Numbered from the stretch's first letter, positions 1-8,581 are shown. The stretch is DNA of 64,000 nt from Vibrio aphrogenes (GCF_002157735.2 NZ_AP018689.1:248001-312000); one strand, 5' to 3'. A program made the numbers and translations. The notes: a model not told the origin generated them from the letters alone.

Positions 1-159
1 TGCAGGCAATTGATAAAACGCAAAATCGACCCCTTGTAAAGTCAAATAAGCCCCTACGCCAATGAATAACGCCAGAAAGACCCCTAAAGGTAATAAAGCT
101 AAAGCCGAAGGTGTGATGTTGCTCGCTGGAGTTGAATTGGATGGAGGGATAGCAGACAT
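1..159 (-). CDS. metT: NhaC-family transporter, N-terminal fragment (candidate methionine transporter MetT)
   Basis: Partial gene: 53 codons are visible and the rest lies off the left edge. The reverse-strand ATG at 157-159 has a GGAA ribosome binding site 4 nt upstream. The product starts with a short polar stretch (MSAIPPSNSTPASN), then a hydrophobic first membrane segment (ALALLPLGVFLALFIGVGAY) followed by LTLQGVDFAFYQLP, a pattern I associate with NhaC-type Na+/H+ antiporter-superfamily permeases. Tandem MetJ-like boxes overlap its promoter. One branch of the NhaC superfamily has been predicted to carry methionine (MetT), so methionine uptake is the likelier role. The family call rests on 53 residues, and the substrate is inferred from the operator alone. 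Confidence 0.5.
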   Translation of the reverse strand, partial: MSAIPPSNSTPASNITPSALALLPLGVFLALFIGVGAYLTLQGVDFAFYQLPA

Positions 160-195
160 AACATTCCAAAAAGTAATAATAGAAACAGGGCGCGC

Positions 196-245
196 AGATT
201 AAAGCTTGAGCAGAGGAATGTCAACGTCTAGACGTCTAAATGGCT
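196..245 (-). promoter_or_regulatory. MetJ-like operator and sigma-70 promoter for the NhaC-family gene
   Basis: On the reverse strand a perfect -35 box TTGACA (219-224) is followed after 17 bp by TAATCT (196-201). Tandem 8-mers resembling the MetJ box AGACGTCT overlap the -35: 222-229 matches 6 of 8, 230-237 matches 8 of 8, and 238-245 matches 5 of 8. MetJ with S-adenosylmethionine binds tandem 8-bp boxes cooperatively, so this layout predicts repression when methionine is abundant. Confidence 0.6.
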
Positions 246-357
246 GGTTAGGGGTGAGGGCTTCATAATAAATACGAAATGTAAGTATTGTGTAAAATCA
301 TGAATAAGTTATTGAATATCAAGATACTAATAGTTATCTATTCATTTTAAATAAATT

Positions 358-415
358 ATGCCCAAGTTTTATGCTCTATTATCTTTGATAAACATTGAGC
401 TTAGGACTTGGGCAT
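358..415 (-). terminator. Long hairpin downstream of ulaG
   Basis: ATGCCCAAGT (358-367) and ACTTGGGCAT (406-415) form a perfect 10-bp outer stem. It continues inward through near-complete pairing to GCTC (373-376)/GAGC (397-400), and a small TTATC/GATAA stem lies in the apical loop. The hairpin sits 36 nt past the ulaG stop. The sequence that follows on the reverse strand is A/T-rich but has no clean T-run, so termination is inferred. Confidence 0.5.
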
Positions 416-451
416 TGAGTATATTTCTAATTTATAGCTTATTTTAAATTG

Positions 452-1519
452 TTATAAAAATGCTCGGTAAGGTAGTTCGGGGTCATTTTTGAATATATCA
501 GCAAAACCACGAAAATGCTGATAATGCATACGATTTTTATCTGTTGGGTAAGTATATTTACCTCCCACTTGCCAGAAGAAAGGTGCGAAATTGTATTGAA
601 GACGTTCTTTTTTCATGTTCCATAGCACCTCGATTTCGCGTGGGTCGTTTTGGAAGTTAGCCCAAATGTCATGGTGGAATGGTACAACTATTTCACAATT
701 TAAAGATTCTGCTGCACGAAGAATATCTGAGGAGGTCATTTTATCTGTTACCCCGCGTGGGTTTTCACCATAAGAAAGCAATGCAACGTCAATCTTGTGA
801 TCGTTACCGTGCTTAGCGTAGTAGTTAGAGTAATGTGAATCACCAGAGTGGTAAATTGAGCCGCCGGTTGTTTCGACTAAGTAATTAACTGCGCGGTCGT
901 CCATACCATCTAAGATGTCTTTATCTAAAGAAGATGTACCTTCCGGTAGTGTAACTAATGCTGTACGATCGAAAGCGTCTAGAACTTTTATGTTCACGTC
1001 TTTGATTTGAATTTCATCTCCAACTTTTGCAATAATACAACGATCTTCTGGAACTCCCCATTTTATCCACAGATCTACACATGCTTTAGGCCCGATGAAT
1101 TTCACATGCTCGTCACAGTTTTTTAGAACAGCTGCCGCTACGTTGATATCAATATGGTCACCGTGGTCATGGGAAGCCATTACAGCATCGATTTTTTTTA
1201 TTGCAAATGGGTCTAAAGGGAAAATAGAGGTACGCAGGTTTGGTTGGAGTGCTTCAACTCCGCCCATACGCATCATTTGATGTTGGTTTTTCATTTTCTG
1301 AATTGCTTGTGTTTTTTTACCGGTACCACACCAGAAATCCATTGATAGGTTTGCACCACCTTCTGATTTTAGCCAAATACCAGTACAACCTAACCACCAC
1401 ATAGAGAAGGTATTTGGGGCAACAACTGCTTGTTCGATTTCTTCATTTAACCAAGTACCCCATTCCGGGAATGTATTTAGGATCCAAGATTCGCGGGTTA
1501 TTTCACTTATATTTTTCAT
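452..1519 (-). CDS. ulaG: L-ascorbate-6-phosphate lactonase UlaG
   Basis: Hydrolyses L-ascorbate 6-phosphate, the product of the ascorbate PTS, to 3-keto-L-gulonate 6-phosphate in the cytoplasm. It belongs to the metallo-beta-lactamase fold; the metal site is visible as SHDHGDHID, with further ligands in YHSGDSHYS and PFHHDIW. It is near-identical in pattern to E. coli UlaG throughout ([20 protein letters not shown]). The start at 1519 gives 355 residues (E. coli 354) and has AAAGG 7 nt upstream; an in-frame start at 1540 would add seven residues with no better signal. It lies 120 nt downstream of ulaR on the same strand, divergent from the main ula operon. Confidence 0.95.
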   Translation of the reverse strand: MKNISEITRESWILNTFPEWGTWLNEEIEQAVVAPNTFSMWWLGCTGIWLKSEGGANLSMDFWCGTGKKTQAIQKMKNQHQMMRMGGVEALQPNLRTSIFPLDPFAIKKIDAVMASHDHGDHIDINVAAAVLKNCDEHVKFIGPKACVDLWIKWGVPEDRCIIAKVGDEIQIKDVNIKVLDAFDRTALVTLPEGTSSLDKDILDGMDDRAVNYLVETTGGSIYHSGDSHYSNYYAKHGNDHKIDVALLSYGENPRGVTDKMTSSDILRAAESLNCEIVVPFHHDIWANFQNDPREIEVLWNMKKERLQYNFAPFFWQVGGKYTYPTDKNRMHYQHFRGFADIFKNDPELPYRAFL

Positions 1520-1639
1520 GATGATACCTTTAAATTTCAATTATTTGATTAGTTTTAGATGTAGGGAGCCGAGCACCTTAATTAGAATTAAAGTACTGAG
1601 CTGAGCTTTATTATTATTTTTTGGGTTAGTTCTTTAGGT

Positions 1640-2395
1640 TCACACTAATATGACTTGCACCCCTTGAGCTTCAATCTTTTTAATAACATTTGGGTTGGCA
1701 TCTTTACCAGTAATGACAATATCTATTTGCTTGGCATTACAAAACAGCATTCCGGTTCTTTGACCTACTTTAGAGCTATCGACTACAACGACTAACTTGT
1801 CGACTTGTTCTAACATCTGTTGCTCGGCAACGGCGGTTAGCATGTCGGCTTTATAGAGACCCGCATCAGTTAACCCTTTACCAGACGTAAACATCCAGTT
1901 CCCGGCATAGCCACTCAATGAGTTTGGTGCTGGGTTTAAAAAGATGTTTTGTGCCTTGTTGTATTGGCCACCAATGATGATCACGTCGTCATGATCTTCG
2001 TTGATAAGGTAGCTAGCGAGTGGGAAATAGTTCGTCACGATCTGAACGTCTTCTCCACATAGCTGCTGGCCCAGTAGGAAAGCGGTTGAACCACAGTTTA
2101 TGACTACGGTGTCTCCCGCCTGACAAAGCTCGGCAGCAGCATGCGCTATAAGAGATTTCTCTTCATAAAACTCAGTACTGTTGATATTGAGCGGTGACCA
2201 CTTTCTCTTTTGGTTTTCTATTCTTTCGGCGCCATTTCGTACCTTTCGAAGTCTGCCTAGCTCATCTAACTTTGCGATATCACGTCTAGCGGTAGCCGGT
2301 GAAACACTAAAATTATCAATAATATGAGAGACGTTAATCGTCTGCATTTCTTCTAGTAACGACAGGATGCCGTTGTGTCTTTGCATTTCGTTCAT
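1640..2395 (-). CDS. ulaR: DeoR-family repressor of the ascorbate regulon UlaR
   Basis: Transcriptional repressor of the ula genes. The N-terminal winged helix carries the DeoR signature around residues 25-60 (SPATARRDIAKLDELGRLRKVRNGAE). The C-terminal DeoR sensor domain, an ISOCOT-type fold, includes VINCGSTAFLLG and the conserved MFTSGKGLTDAGLYKADMLTA. In the E. coli protein L-ascorbate 6-phosphate is the inducer. The ATG at 2395 gives 251 residues, equal to E. coli UlaR; the upstream GTG at 2404 is less likely. Its position divergent from ulaA implies it controls both directions from the shared 340-bp intergenic region. Confidence 0.94.
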   Translation of the reverse strand: MNEMQRHNGILSLLEEMQTINVSHIIDNFSVSPATARRDIAKLDELGRLRKVRNGAERIENQKRKWSPLNINSTEFYEEKSLIAHAAAELCQAGDTVVINCGSTAFLLGQQLCGEDVQIVTNYFPLASYLINEDHDDVIIIGGQYNKAQNIFLNPAPNSLSGYAGNWMFTSGKGLTDAGLYKADMLTAVAEQQMLEQVDKLVVVVDSSKVGQRTGMLFCNAKQIDIVITGKDANPNVIKKIEAQGVQVILV

Positions 2396-2436
2396 ATTTA
2401 TCACTCTATTTGTCGTTGTGACAATTTTATGATTAC

Positions 2437-2651
2437 TTTTGATTTGTTTTGATTCTAATTATCACGTTAATGATTGTCAAATACTCGATTTTGTAAAACA
2501 AGACTTTAATCACGATTTTGATAAGTTATTGTTTTTTATTGTGTTTTGCTTTTTTGGTGTGATCCAATGCCCAATTACCCATATTCTAATAGTGGATAAT
2601 TGATTTAAGTCAAAGTAATCACAAGTGAGCATTGAATGATTGGTTTTGATT
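2437..2651. promoter_or_regulatory. ulaR/ulaA divergent control region with TTTTGATT repeats
   Basis: The 340-bp gap between divergent ulaR and ulaA contains TTTTGATT at 2437-2444, 2447-2454 (exactly 10 bp apart) and 2644-2651, plus TTTTGATA at 2516-2523. Direct repeats near both start sites, one helical turn apart at one end, suit a DeoR-type repressor. That UlaR binds these motifs is inference; I could not identify a clean promoter or CRP site. Confidence 0.35.
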
Positions 2652-2735
2652 GTTAAAGTTTATCTCGTGAGCAAAACAAGACATCACTGAATCCTACAAA
2701 TCATTAAAAATACAAATTATATCAGGGGTAAAGAT

Positions 2736-4553
2736 ATGGAGTTCTTATACGATATCTTCTATATTTTTTACAGTCAGGTTATGACCAAAGCACCTTTGCT
2801 GCTTGGTATCGTAACTTGTCTCGGTTACATCCTTCTCAAACGTGACGCAACAACCGTTATCGCTGGTTCAATTAAAACCATTGTTGGTTTTATGATTGTT
2901 CAAGTGGGTGCGGGAACACTGGTAGCAGGTTTTAAACCTGTTATTGAAAAGATGAGTGAAATTCATGGACTAACAGGCTCGGTAATCGACCCTTACACCT
3001 CCATGATGGCCACCATGGAAACTATGGGTGACAATTACTCTTGGGTTGGATACGCAGTCCTTATGGCACTGGGAATCAACATTCTATTGGTTGCCTTTCG
3101 CAGAATTACGGGTATCCGCACTATCATGCTTACGGGACACATCATGTTCCAACAAGCTGGCTTGATTGCTGTTTTCTACTTCGTGCTTGGTGCGGGTATG
3201 TGGGAAACTATCATCTACTCTGCAATTTTGATGGCTCTATACTGGGGCATCTCTTCCAACATTATGTTCAAGCCTACACAAGAAGTGACAGGCGGAGCTG
3301 GCTTCTCTATTGGTCACCAACAGCAGTTTGCATCTTGGGTAGCAACGAAAGTTGCTCCAAAGTTAGGTGATAAGAACGACAGTGTAGACCACATCAACCT
3401 ACCGAAATGGTTACACATCTTCCACGATAGTATTGCTGCTACTACGTTAGTCATGACGGCATTCTTCGGCATTATTCTTCTCTCTTTCGGCCTTGATAAT
3501 CTTCAGGAGATGGCAGGTAGCACACATTGGCTTATCTACATCTTCGAAACGGGTCTGAAATTCGCAGTAGCGATTCAAGTTATCGTAACCGGTGTACGTA
3601 TGTTCGTTGCCGAGCTTTCTGAAGCGTTCAATGGTATTTCTCAACGTCTAATCCCGAATGCGGTTCTTGCTATTGACTGTGCCGCTATCTACGCATATTC
3701 ACCAAACGCAATGGTGTTCGGCTTCCTTTGGGGTGCTGTGGGTCAATTCACAGCAGTATTGGCGATGTTGGCTTTCGATGCGCCAATTATGATTATCCCT
3801 GGCTTCATTCCAATGTTCTTCTCTAACGCAACGATTGGTGTGTTCGCTAACCACTTCGGTGGCTGGAAAGCGGTGATGAAGATCTGTTTTGTAATGGGCA
3901 TTATCGAGGTGGTTGGTTCAGCTTGGGCGATTCACATCTTTGCGCAATCAGGTACTGAGTTTAACGGCTGGATGGGTATGGCTGATTGGGCTCTTGTATT
4001 CCCACCAATCATGCAAGGTATCTCTAGCTCTAGCATGTTCTTCTTTGTTGTTGTCGCACTATCGGGTGTTTACATGTACTTCGCATCGAAAGCACTGCGT
4101 GCTGAAGAAGACGGCGAAGCGCAACCAGCGCAAACCATGACAGCAGTAACATCAGAAGGCGTAGAAGTTGAGGTTGAAGCTCCTAATTCGCAAGCGCCTG
4201 TGAAATCTCAAGCGGTGACTGAGGCTCCACAAGCGAGCAACGCCACTGAACAAAAACCAGTGCGAGTTCTCGTGTGCTGTGGCTCTGGTCAAGGCTCTTC
4301 AATGATGTGTTCTAAGAAGATTAAAGAGTTCTTAGATAAGAAAGGGGTTCCAGCAACAACATTCAACAGTGCAATCACAGACTACAAATCACACTTAGGT
4401 TCATTCGATATCATCGTTACTTCGGTTGCTCTGGCTGAAAAGATTACCAACTTACCGGAAGGTAAACAGCAGCTAGCAGTGAAGAACATGATCATGGTGA
4501 AAACCTTTGGTGATGAGCTGATTTCACTTATCGAAAACAACTTCCACAAATAA
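2736..4553 (+). CDS. ulaA: Ascorbate PTS permease, fused EIIC-EIIB (UlaA-UlaB)
   Basis: Takes up L-ascorbate and phosphorylates it to L-ascorbate 6-phosphate. Residues about 1-450 are the membrane EIIC domain of the UlaA (SgaT) family, with about ten hydrophobic segments. A Glu/Ala/Pro/Gln-rich linker covers about 455-508. The C-terminal 100 residues are a UlaB-type EIIB whose [14 protein letters not shown] loop carries the phosphorylatable cysteine. In E. coli these are two proteins (465 and 101 residues); here they form one 605-residue chain. Ribosome binding site AGGGG lies 7 nt before the ATG. First gene of the forward ula operon, followed by EIIA 72 nt downstream. Confidence 0.94.
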   Translation: MEFLYDIFYIFYSQVMTKAPLLLGIVTCLGYILLKRDATTVIAGSIKTIVGFMIVQVGAGTLVAGFKPVIEKMSEIHGLTGSVIDPYTSMMATMETMGDNYSWVGYAVLMALGINILLVAFRRITGIRTIMLTGHIMFQQAGLIAVFYFVLGAGMWETIIYSAILMALYWGISSNIMFKPTQEVTGGAGFSIGHQQQFASWVATKVAPKLGDKNDSVDHINLPKWLHIFHDSIAATTLVMTAFFGIILLSFGLDNLQEMAGSTHWLIYIFETGLKFAVAIQVIVTGVRMFVAELSEAFNGISQRLIPNAVLAIDCAAIYAYSPNAMVFGFLWGAVGQFTAVLAMLAFDAPIMIIPGFIPMFFSNATIGVFANHFGGWKAVMKICFVMGIIEVVGSAWAIHIFAQSGTEFNGWMGMADWALVFPPIMQGISSSSMFFFVVVALSGVYMYFASKALRAEEDGEAQPAQTMTAVTSEGVEVEVEAPNSQAPVKSQAVTEAPQASNATEQKPVRVLVCCGSGQGSSMMCSKKIKEFLDKKGVPATTFNSAITDYKSHLGSFDIIVTSVALAEKITNLPEGKQQLAVKNMIMVKTFGDELISLIENNFHK

Positions 4554-4625
4554 TTGAACTAGCTCAGCGGCAAAGCGACTGGGCTAATAAAAATACTAAT
4601 AACAAATTACTAAGTGAGCAAAACA

Positions 4626-5093
4626 ATGAACTTGAAAGAATCTCTGATTACCAACAACTCAATTCAACTTAATGCAAAAGCAACCGACTGGCAGTCGGCT
4701 ATCAAGATCGGTACTGATGCTTTGGTTAAAGCTGGTGTAGCTGAAGAGCGTTACTACGATGCGATCATCAAAGCGATTTCGGCTGAAGGCCCATACATCT
4801 GTATTCACGACGCATTCGCTCTACCACATTGCCGCCCAGAGGATGGGGTAATCAAAACAGGCTTCGCATTAACACTCTTAGAAACCCCAATTCAATTTGA
4901 TGACGTAGACGAGCCAGTCGATGTGCTGATCACCTTGGCAGGTAAAGATTCAGAAGAACACATCGAAGGTACGATGCAGGTCGCGAACCTGATCGAGTTT
5001 GATGAAGATTTCTCAAAACTACGTGCATGTAAAACACCGCAAGATGTGGTGAATCTGATTGATATGGCTCTCGCACAAGCTGAAGCGGCTTAA
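4626..5093 (+). CDS. ulaC: Ascorbate PTS EIIA component UlaC
   Basis: Soluble EIIA that receives phosphate from HPr and passes it to the EIIB domain of the preceding gene. The mannitol/fructose-type EIIA fold shows the active-site motif FALPHCRPE with the phosphorylated histidine at residue 68, and the conserved DVLITLAGKD and RACKTPQDVVNLID. The ATG at 4626 gives 155 residues (E. coli 154) and has GTGAG 7 nt upstream; the in-frame GTG at 4614 would add MSKT and is less likely. Confidence 0.93.
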   Translation: MNLKESLITNNSIQLNAKATDWQSAIKIGTDALVKAGVAEERYYDAIIKAISAEGPYICIHDAFALPHCRPEDGVIKTGFALTLLETPIQFDDVDEPVDVLITLAGKDSEEHIEGTMQVANLIEFDEDFSKLRACKTPQDVVNLIDMALAQAEAA

Positions 5094-5102
5094 GGAGTCG
5101 AT

Positions 5103-5807
5103 ATGTCCAAATATAGCCAATTGAAACAACGTGTTTTAGAAGCGAATTTGCAGCTTCCTAAGTACGGCTTAGTGACATTTACCTGGGGCAATGTTTCTGA
5201 GTTTGACCGTGAAAATGACGTGATAGCGATTAAACCTTCAGGTGTTGAATACAGTGACATGACGGCTGAAGACATGGTGGTATTAGATTTAGAGGGCAAC
5301 ATCATTGAAGGCAAGCTGAATCCTTCAAGTGATACTGCTACTCATCTGGAGCTCTACAAAGCATTCCCAGACATCGGCGGCATTGTGCATACTCACTCTC
5401 GCAGTGCAACGATTTGGGCGCAGGCGGGCATTGATATTCCAGCTCTGGGCACGACACATGCTGACTATTTCTATGGTGACATCCCGTGTACACGTAAGCT
5501 CTCGAACACCGAAATTGCTGATCAGTATGAGAAGAACACTGGCTTGGTGATCATCGAAGAGTTTATCCAGCGTCATATCGACCCGATGGCAGTACCGAGT
5601 GTGATTGTGGCGGGCCATGCGCCTTTCTCTTGGGGTAAAGATGCCAAAGACGCCGTACATAACGCGGTAGTGCTAGAGGAAGTATCGGCAATGGCACTAG
5701 CTACACGTTCGCTGAACAGCTGGATCAAGATTCAGCCGGAGCTATCAGATAAACATTACCTACGTAAGCACGGTGAAAATGCTTACTACGGGCAGCAAAA
5801 AGCATGA
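5103..5807 (+). CDS. ulaF: L-ribulose-5-phosphate 4-epimerase UlaF
   Basis: Converts L-ribulose 5-phosphate to D-xylulose 5-phosphate, the last step that feeds ascorbate carbon into the pentose phosphate pathway. It is a class II aldolase-fold, zinc-dependent enzyme of the AraD/SgbE/UlaF family: GNVSEFDRE near the start, [21 protein letters not shown], the zinc-binding [14 protein letters not shown], and [14 protein letters not shown] with the third metal histidine. At 234 residues it has the family length. Ribosome binding site AAGGAG lies just ahead. AraD cannot be separated from UlaF by sequence alone, but the ula context decides it. Confidence 0.92.
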   Translation: MSKYSQLKQRVLEANLQLPKYGLVTFTWGNVSEFDRENDVIAIKPSGVEYSDMTAEDMVVLDLEGNIIEGKLNPSSDTATHLELYKAFPDIGGIVHTHSRSATIWAQAGIDIPALGTTHADYFYGDIPCTRKLSNTEIADQYEKNTGLVIIEEFIQRHIDPMAVPSVIVAGHAPFSWGKDAKDAVHNAVVLEEVSAMALATRSLNSWIKIQPELSDKHYLRKHGENAYYGQQKA

Positions 5808-5821
5808 TGTGAGGAGAGGCG

Positions 5822-6643
5822 ATGTATCAAGTATTGGCGTTAGACCTTGATGGAACCGTGTTGACTGATGATCACACCATCCATCCTGAAGTGAAAAAAG
5901 CGATCCAAGAGGCTAAGCAACATTGCCATGTGATGATCGTGACCGGTAGGCATCACACCGCAGCAAGGCCTTATTACTATGAGTTAGGGCTAGATACTCC
6001 GATTATCTGCTGCAACGGAGCCTACATGTATGACTACCAAACCGAGACTGTTTTAACTCAGAACGCTATTAACCATAAACACGCTCAGATGTTCATTGAG
6101 CTAGCGGAGGAATACAAGCTGAAGATGGTGATGTATATCACCGATGCGATGACTTACTCGAACTACAACCCATTCGCTTACATGTTGGCGTTGGAAGAGT
6201 GGGCTGAGCAAGCGCCAGAGCACCACAAGCCAAATATCTACCGCGTGGATTCATTCTCTGAAACGGCGAAGAACACTGAGTTTGTGTGGAAGTTTGTGGT
6301 GGAAGGGGAGCAAGAGTCGGTTGAACGCTTGATGCAAACGCCTTGGGTCAAAGAGCACTTTAACGGCGAACGTTCTTGGTCGAACCGAATCGACTTTGCT
6401 GCCATGGGCAATAGTAAAGGCCTACGCCTTGCTAAATACGTGAATGAGTTGGGTTTTCAACCATCCCAAGTAATTGCTATTGGCGACAATCACAACGACA
6501 TATCCATGCTTCAATACGCAGGGTTAGGCGTAGCGATGTTTAATGCTGACGACACCGTCAAATCGAACGCTCAAGCCGTATGTAAAACAGATAACAATCA
6601 AGATGGTCTTGCCCATCTAATACGTGAACAAATTAAAGGATAA
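5822..6643 (+). CDS. Cof-type HAD phosphatase, YbhA-like
   Basis: HAD superfamily, subfamily IIB (Cof type). Motif I is LDLDGTVLTDD near the N-terminus, motif II is IVTGRHHTAARP, and motif IV is GDNHNDISML near the C-terminus. It closely follows E. coli YbhA, a pyridoxal phosphate/sugar phosphate phosphatase, including ICCNGAYMYDY and the VAMFNADDTVKSNA tail. It lies between ulaF and ulaD with short gaps, and its stop is 4 nt before the ulaD start, so it is clearly part of the ula transcript, unlike in E. coli. A plausible job is relieving accumulation of phosphorylated intermediates; the substrate is unknown. Confidence 0.85.
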   Translation: MYQVLALDLDGTVLTDDHTIHPEVKKAIQEAKQHCHVMIVTGRHHTAARPYYYELGLDTPIICCNGAYMYDYQTETVLTQNAINHKHAQMFIELAEEYKLKMVMYITDAMTYSNYNPFAYMLALEEWAEQAPEHHKPNIYRVDSFSETAKNTEFVWKFVVEGEQESVERLMQTPWVKEHFNGERSWSNRIDFAAMGNSKGLRLAKYVNELGFQPSQVIAIGDNHNDISMLQYAGLGVAMFNADDTVKSNAQAVCKTDNNQDGLAHLIREQIKG

Positions 6644-6647
6644 AACC

Positions 6648-7295
6648 ATGACTAAACCAATGATTCAAATCGCCCTAGACCAAACGAACCTACCTGCTGC
6701 TATTGAAGTTGCTAACAACGTAGAGAGCTACGTAGATGTAATTGAAGTGGGGACTATCCTTGCGTTCGCTGAAGGCATGAAGGCGGTTTCGACACTGCGT
6801 AAAAACCACCCTGACCATATCTTAGTGTGTGACATGAAAACCACAGATGGCGGTGCGATTCTGGCACGTATGGCCTTTGAAGCCGGTGCTGACTGGATTA
6901 CGGTTTCAGCAGCAGCGCACATCGCAACCATTGACGCGTGTAAGAAAGTCGCTGATGAATTTAATGGCGAAATTCAAATCGAGATCTACGGTAACTGGAC
7001 AATGGAAGACGCTCAAGCGTGGGTTGACCTAGGTATTACACAAGCGATCTACCACCGTTCCCGTGATGCTGAGTTGGCGGGTGTGGGCTGGACAGAAGCG
7101 GACTTAGTGAAGATGCGTGCGCTGTCTGAGCTGGGTATCGAGCTTTCTATTACAGGTGGCATCGTGCCAGAAGATTTGTATCTATTCGAAGGCATTAAAG
7201 CGAAAACTTTCATTGCGGGTCGCGCGTTGGCAGGTGAAAAGGGTCAAGAAACCGCTGAAGCACTGAAAGAACAAATCAGCCGTTACTGGAGCTAG
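6648..7295 (+). CDS. ulaD: 3-keto-L-gulonate-6-phosphate decarboxylase UlaD
   Basis: Decarboxylates 3-keto-L-gulonate 6-phosphate to L-xylulose 5-phosphate. It is a TIM-barrel enzyme of the orotidine monophosphate decarboxylase suprafamily, with the Mg-binding and catalytic strand LVCDMKTTDGG, the early IQIALDQTNL strand, and a phosphate-binding end at ELSITGGI and FIAGRALAG. The ATG at 6648 gives 215 residues (E. coli 216) with AAGGA 7 nt upstream; a frame-open start at 6624 lies inside the preceding gene and is rejected. Confidence 0.94.
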   Translation: MTKPMIQIALDQTNLPAAIEVANNVESYVDVIEVGTILAFAEGMKAVSTLRKNHPDHILVCDMKTTDGGAILARMAFEAGADWITVSAAAHIATIDACKKVADEFNGEIQIEIYGNWTMEDAQAWVDLGITQAIYHRSRDAELAGVGWTEADLVKMRALSELGIELSITGGIVPEDLYLFEGIKAKTFIAGRALAGEKGQETAEALKEQISRYWS

Positions 7296-7303
7296 GAGGC
7301 GTT

Positions 7304-8185
7304 ATGTACCAAAACTTAACGCGCCATCGTGTCGGGCTTTATGAAAAAGCCCTTCCGAATGACTTAAGTTGGGAAGATAAGCTAAAAACGACGAAAGAGT
7401 TAGGCTTTGATTTCCTCGAAATTTCGATCGATGAGTCCGATGAAAGACGCAGTCGTTTAGACTGGTACGATGAAGAGGTCTATGGCCTACGTCGCTTGTG
7501 TGAAAAACATCAAGTGCCGCTACAGTCGATGTGTTTGAGTGCACACCGTAAGTTCCCATTTGGCTCAGCCGATCCTAAAGTGCGAGAGCAAGCTGTTATC
7601 CATATGGAGAAGGCTATTACGTTGGCGTACAAGTTGGGGATTCGTACCATTCAGCTGGCAGGGTATGACGTGTACTACGAACTAGCAGACAAAGCGACAC
7701 ACCTACGTTTTATCGAAGGTATGAAGCTCTCGGCACAACTGGCGGAACGCGCTGGGGTGATGCTAGCGGTTGAAATCATGGACACGGATTACCTGAACTC
7801 GTTAAGCAAGTTTGAAGTGTTGAGCCGTGAGATTGACTCACCTTATTTCACTGCGTATCCAGACGTAGGTAATATCTCGGGTTGGAATTATGACATCGTG
7901 ACAGAGCTTAAGCTGAGTAAGCCGCATATTACTCAGATTCACCTTAAAGATACGTATCGCGTCACTCCTGAATATAAAGGGCAGTTCCGTGATTTAGTGA
8001 TTGGTGAGGGAGAAGTCGATTTCAATGCGATCTTCAAAACATTGAAAGAAACGGAATGCGTAGTGCCACTTGTGATCGAAATGTGGGCGCAAGATGAGCA
8101 CTGGAAAGATAACATTTTGAAAGCTCAGGTTCGTTTAAACGAAGTTTGTAGTCAAACGGGTGTGATGCCTTTATTTGGAAGCTAA
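7304..8185 (+). CDS. ulaE: L-xylulose-5-phosphate 3-epimerase UlaE
   Basis: Interconverts L-xylulose 5-phosphate and L-ribulose 5-phosphate, linking UlaD to UlaF. AP-endonuclease-2-like TIM barrel of the UlaE/SgbU family: YEKALPNDLSWEDKL at the start, FLEISIDESDERRSRLDW, CLSAHRKFPFGS, the metal-ligand segments VEIMDTDYLNS and YPDVGNISGWN, and IHLKDTYRV. It has 293 residues; E. coli UlaE has 284. It follows ulaD by 8 nt with a GGAGG ribosome binding site and is the last gene before the terminator. Confidence 0.93.
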   Translation: MYQNLTRHRVGLYEKALPNDLSWEDKLKTTKELGFDFLEISIDESDERRSRLDWYDEEVYGLRRLCEKHQVPLQSMCLSAHRKFPFGSADPKVREQAVIHMEKAITLAYKLGIRTIQLAGYDVYYELADKATHLRFIEGMKLSAQLAERAGVMLAVEIMDTDYLNSLSKFEVLSREIDSPYFTAYPDVGNISGWNYDIVTELKLSKPHITQIHLKDTYRVTPEYKGQFRDLVIGEGEVDFNAIFKTLKETECVVPLVIEMWAQDEHWKDNILKAQVRLNEVCSQTGVMPLFGS

Positions 8186-8299
8186 TTTATTAGATTGAGG
8201 TTGCGCAAAAACAACAGAATAGCAGCTCAGTAGGCTTAACCGATTAGCGAGTCAAACATCGCTAATGTCAGAAAATTCATGCTCCTTTCTGGGAATAAA

Positions 8300-8344
8300 A
8301 ATGTGCAGCATATTGTCCCCAATATACTGCACATTCTGTTTTAT
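8300..8344. terminator. Bidirectional terminator between ulaE and the HPr-like gene
   Basis: AATGTGCAGCATATTG (8300-8315) pairs with CAATATACTGCACATT (8320-8335), one mismatch in 16, with a 4-nt loop. TTTTAT follows on the forward strand and a T-rich stretch follows on the reverse strand, so it can end both convergent transcripts. Confidence 0.85.
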
Positions 8345-8371
8345 CTAGGCGAAGAACTAGATAGCCGTTGG

Positions 8372-8581
8372 CTAAATAGCGATAGTGACGTGGTCGCGTC
8401 CTACTTTTGCCATCTCCATCAGAACTTCAGTGTGGTACTTCTTTTTTACTGTAACGTGAGTACCAATTTCACTGGCGATATTTACGATTTCTAGTGCGTC
8501 TGTTGGGTGTAAAGAAGAGTTTTTTGCGATTTCGATGTTTACGCCTAGTTTGACGAGTTCAATTGCGTCGGTTGAGTACAT
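8372..8581 (-). CDS. Small HPr-like protein next to the ascorbate PTS operon
   Basis: A 69-residue protein with a good ribosome binding site (AGGA 8 nt before the ATG), convergent to ulaE. From residue 14 it follows the PTS phosphocarrier HPr: strand VNIEIAKNSSLH, where HPr has VTITAPNGLH; then exactly 20 residues to HVTV as in HPr to ITV; then MEMAKVGRDHVTI matching HPr's LQTLGLTQGTVVTI. The histidine aligned with the phosphorylated His15 is kept, but the following Arg17 position is not. The chain stops where HPr's last helix would begin. It is therefore a reduced HPr-like fold or a lookalike; function unknown. Placement beside the ascorbate PTS makes a PTS-related role plausible but untested. 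Confidence 0.6.
   Translation of the reverse strand: MYSTDAIELVKLGVNIEIAKNSSLHPTDALEIVNIASEIGTHVTVKKKYHTEVLMEMAKVGRDHVTIAI

Noticed and set aside
452..8185. Ascorbate cluster as a recent foreign island
   Set aside because: No integrase, tRNA or attachment repeats at its edges, and base and codon use look like the rest of the window. A move within Vibrionaceae is possible, but I see no direct sign of it.
8279..8494. Forward open frame of 71 codons downstream of ulaE
   Set aside because: Runs through the bidirectional terminator and opposite the better supported HPr-like gene.
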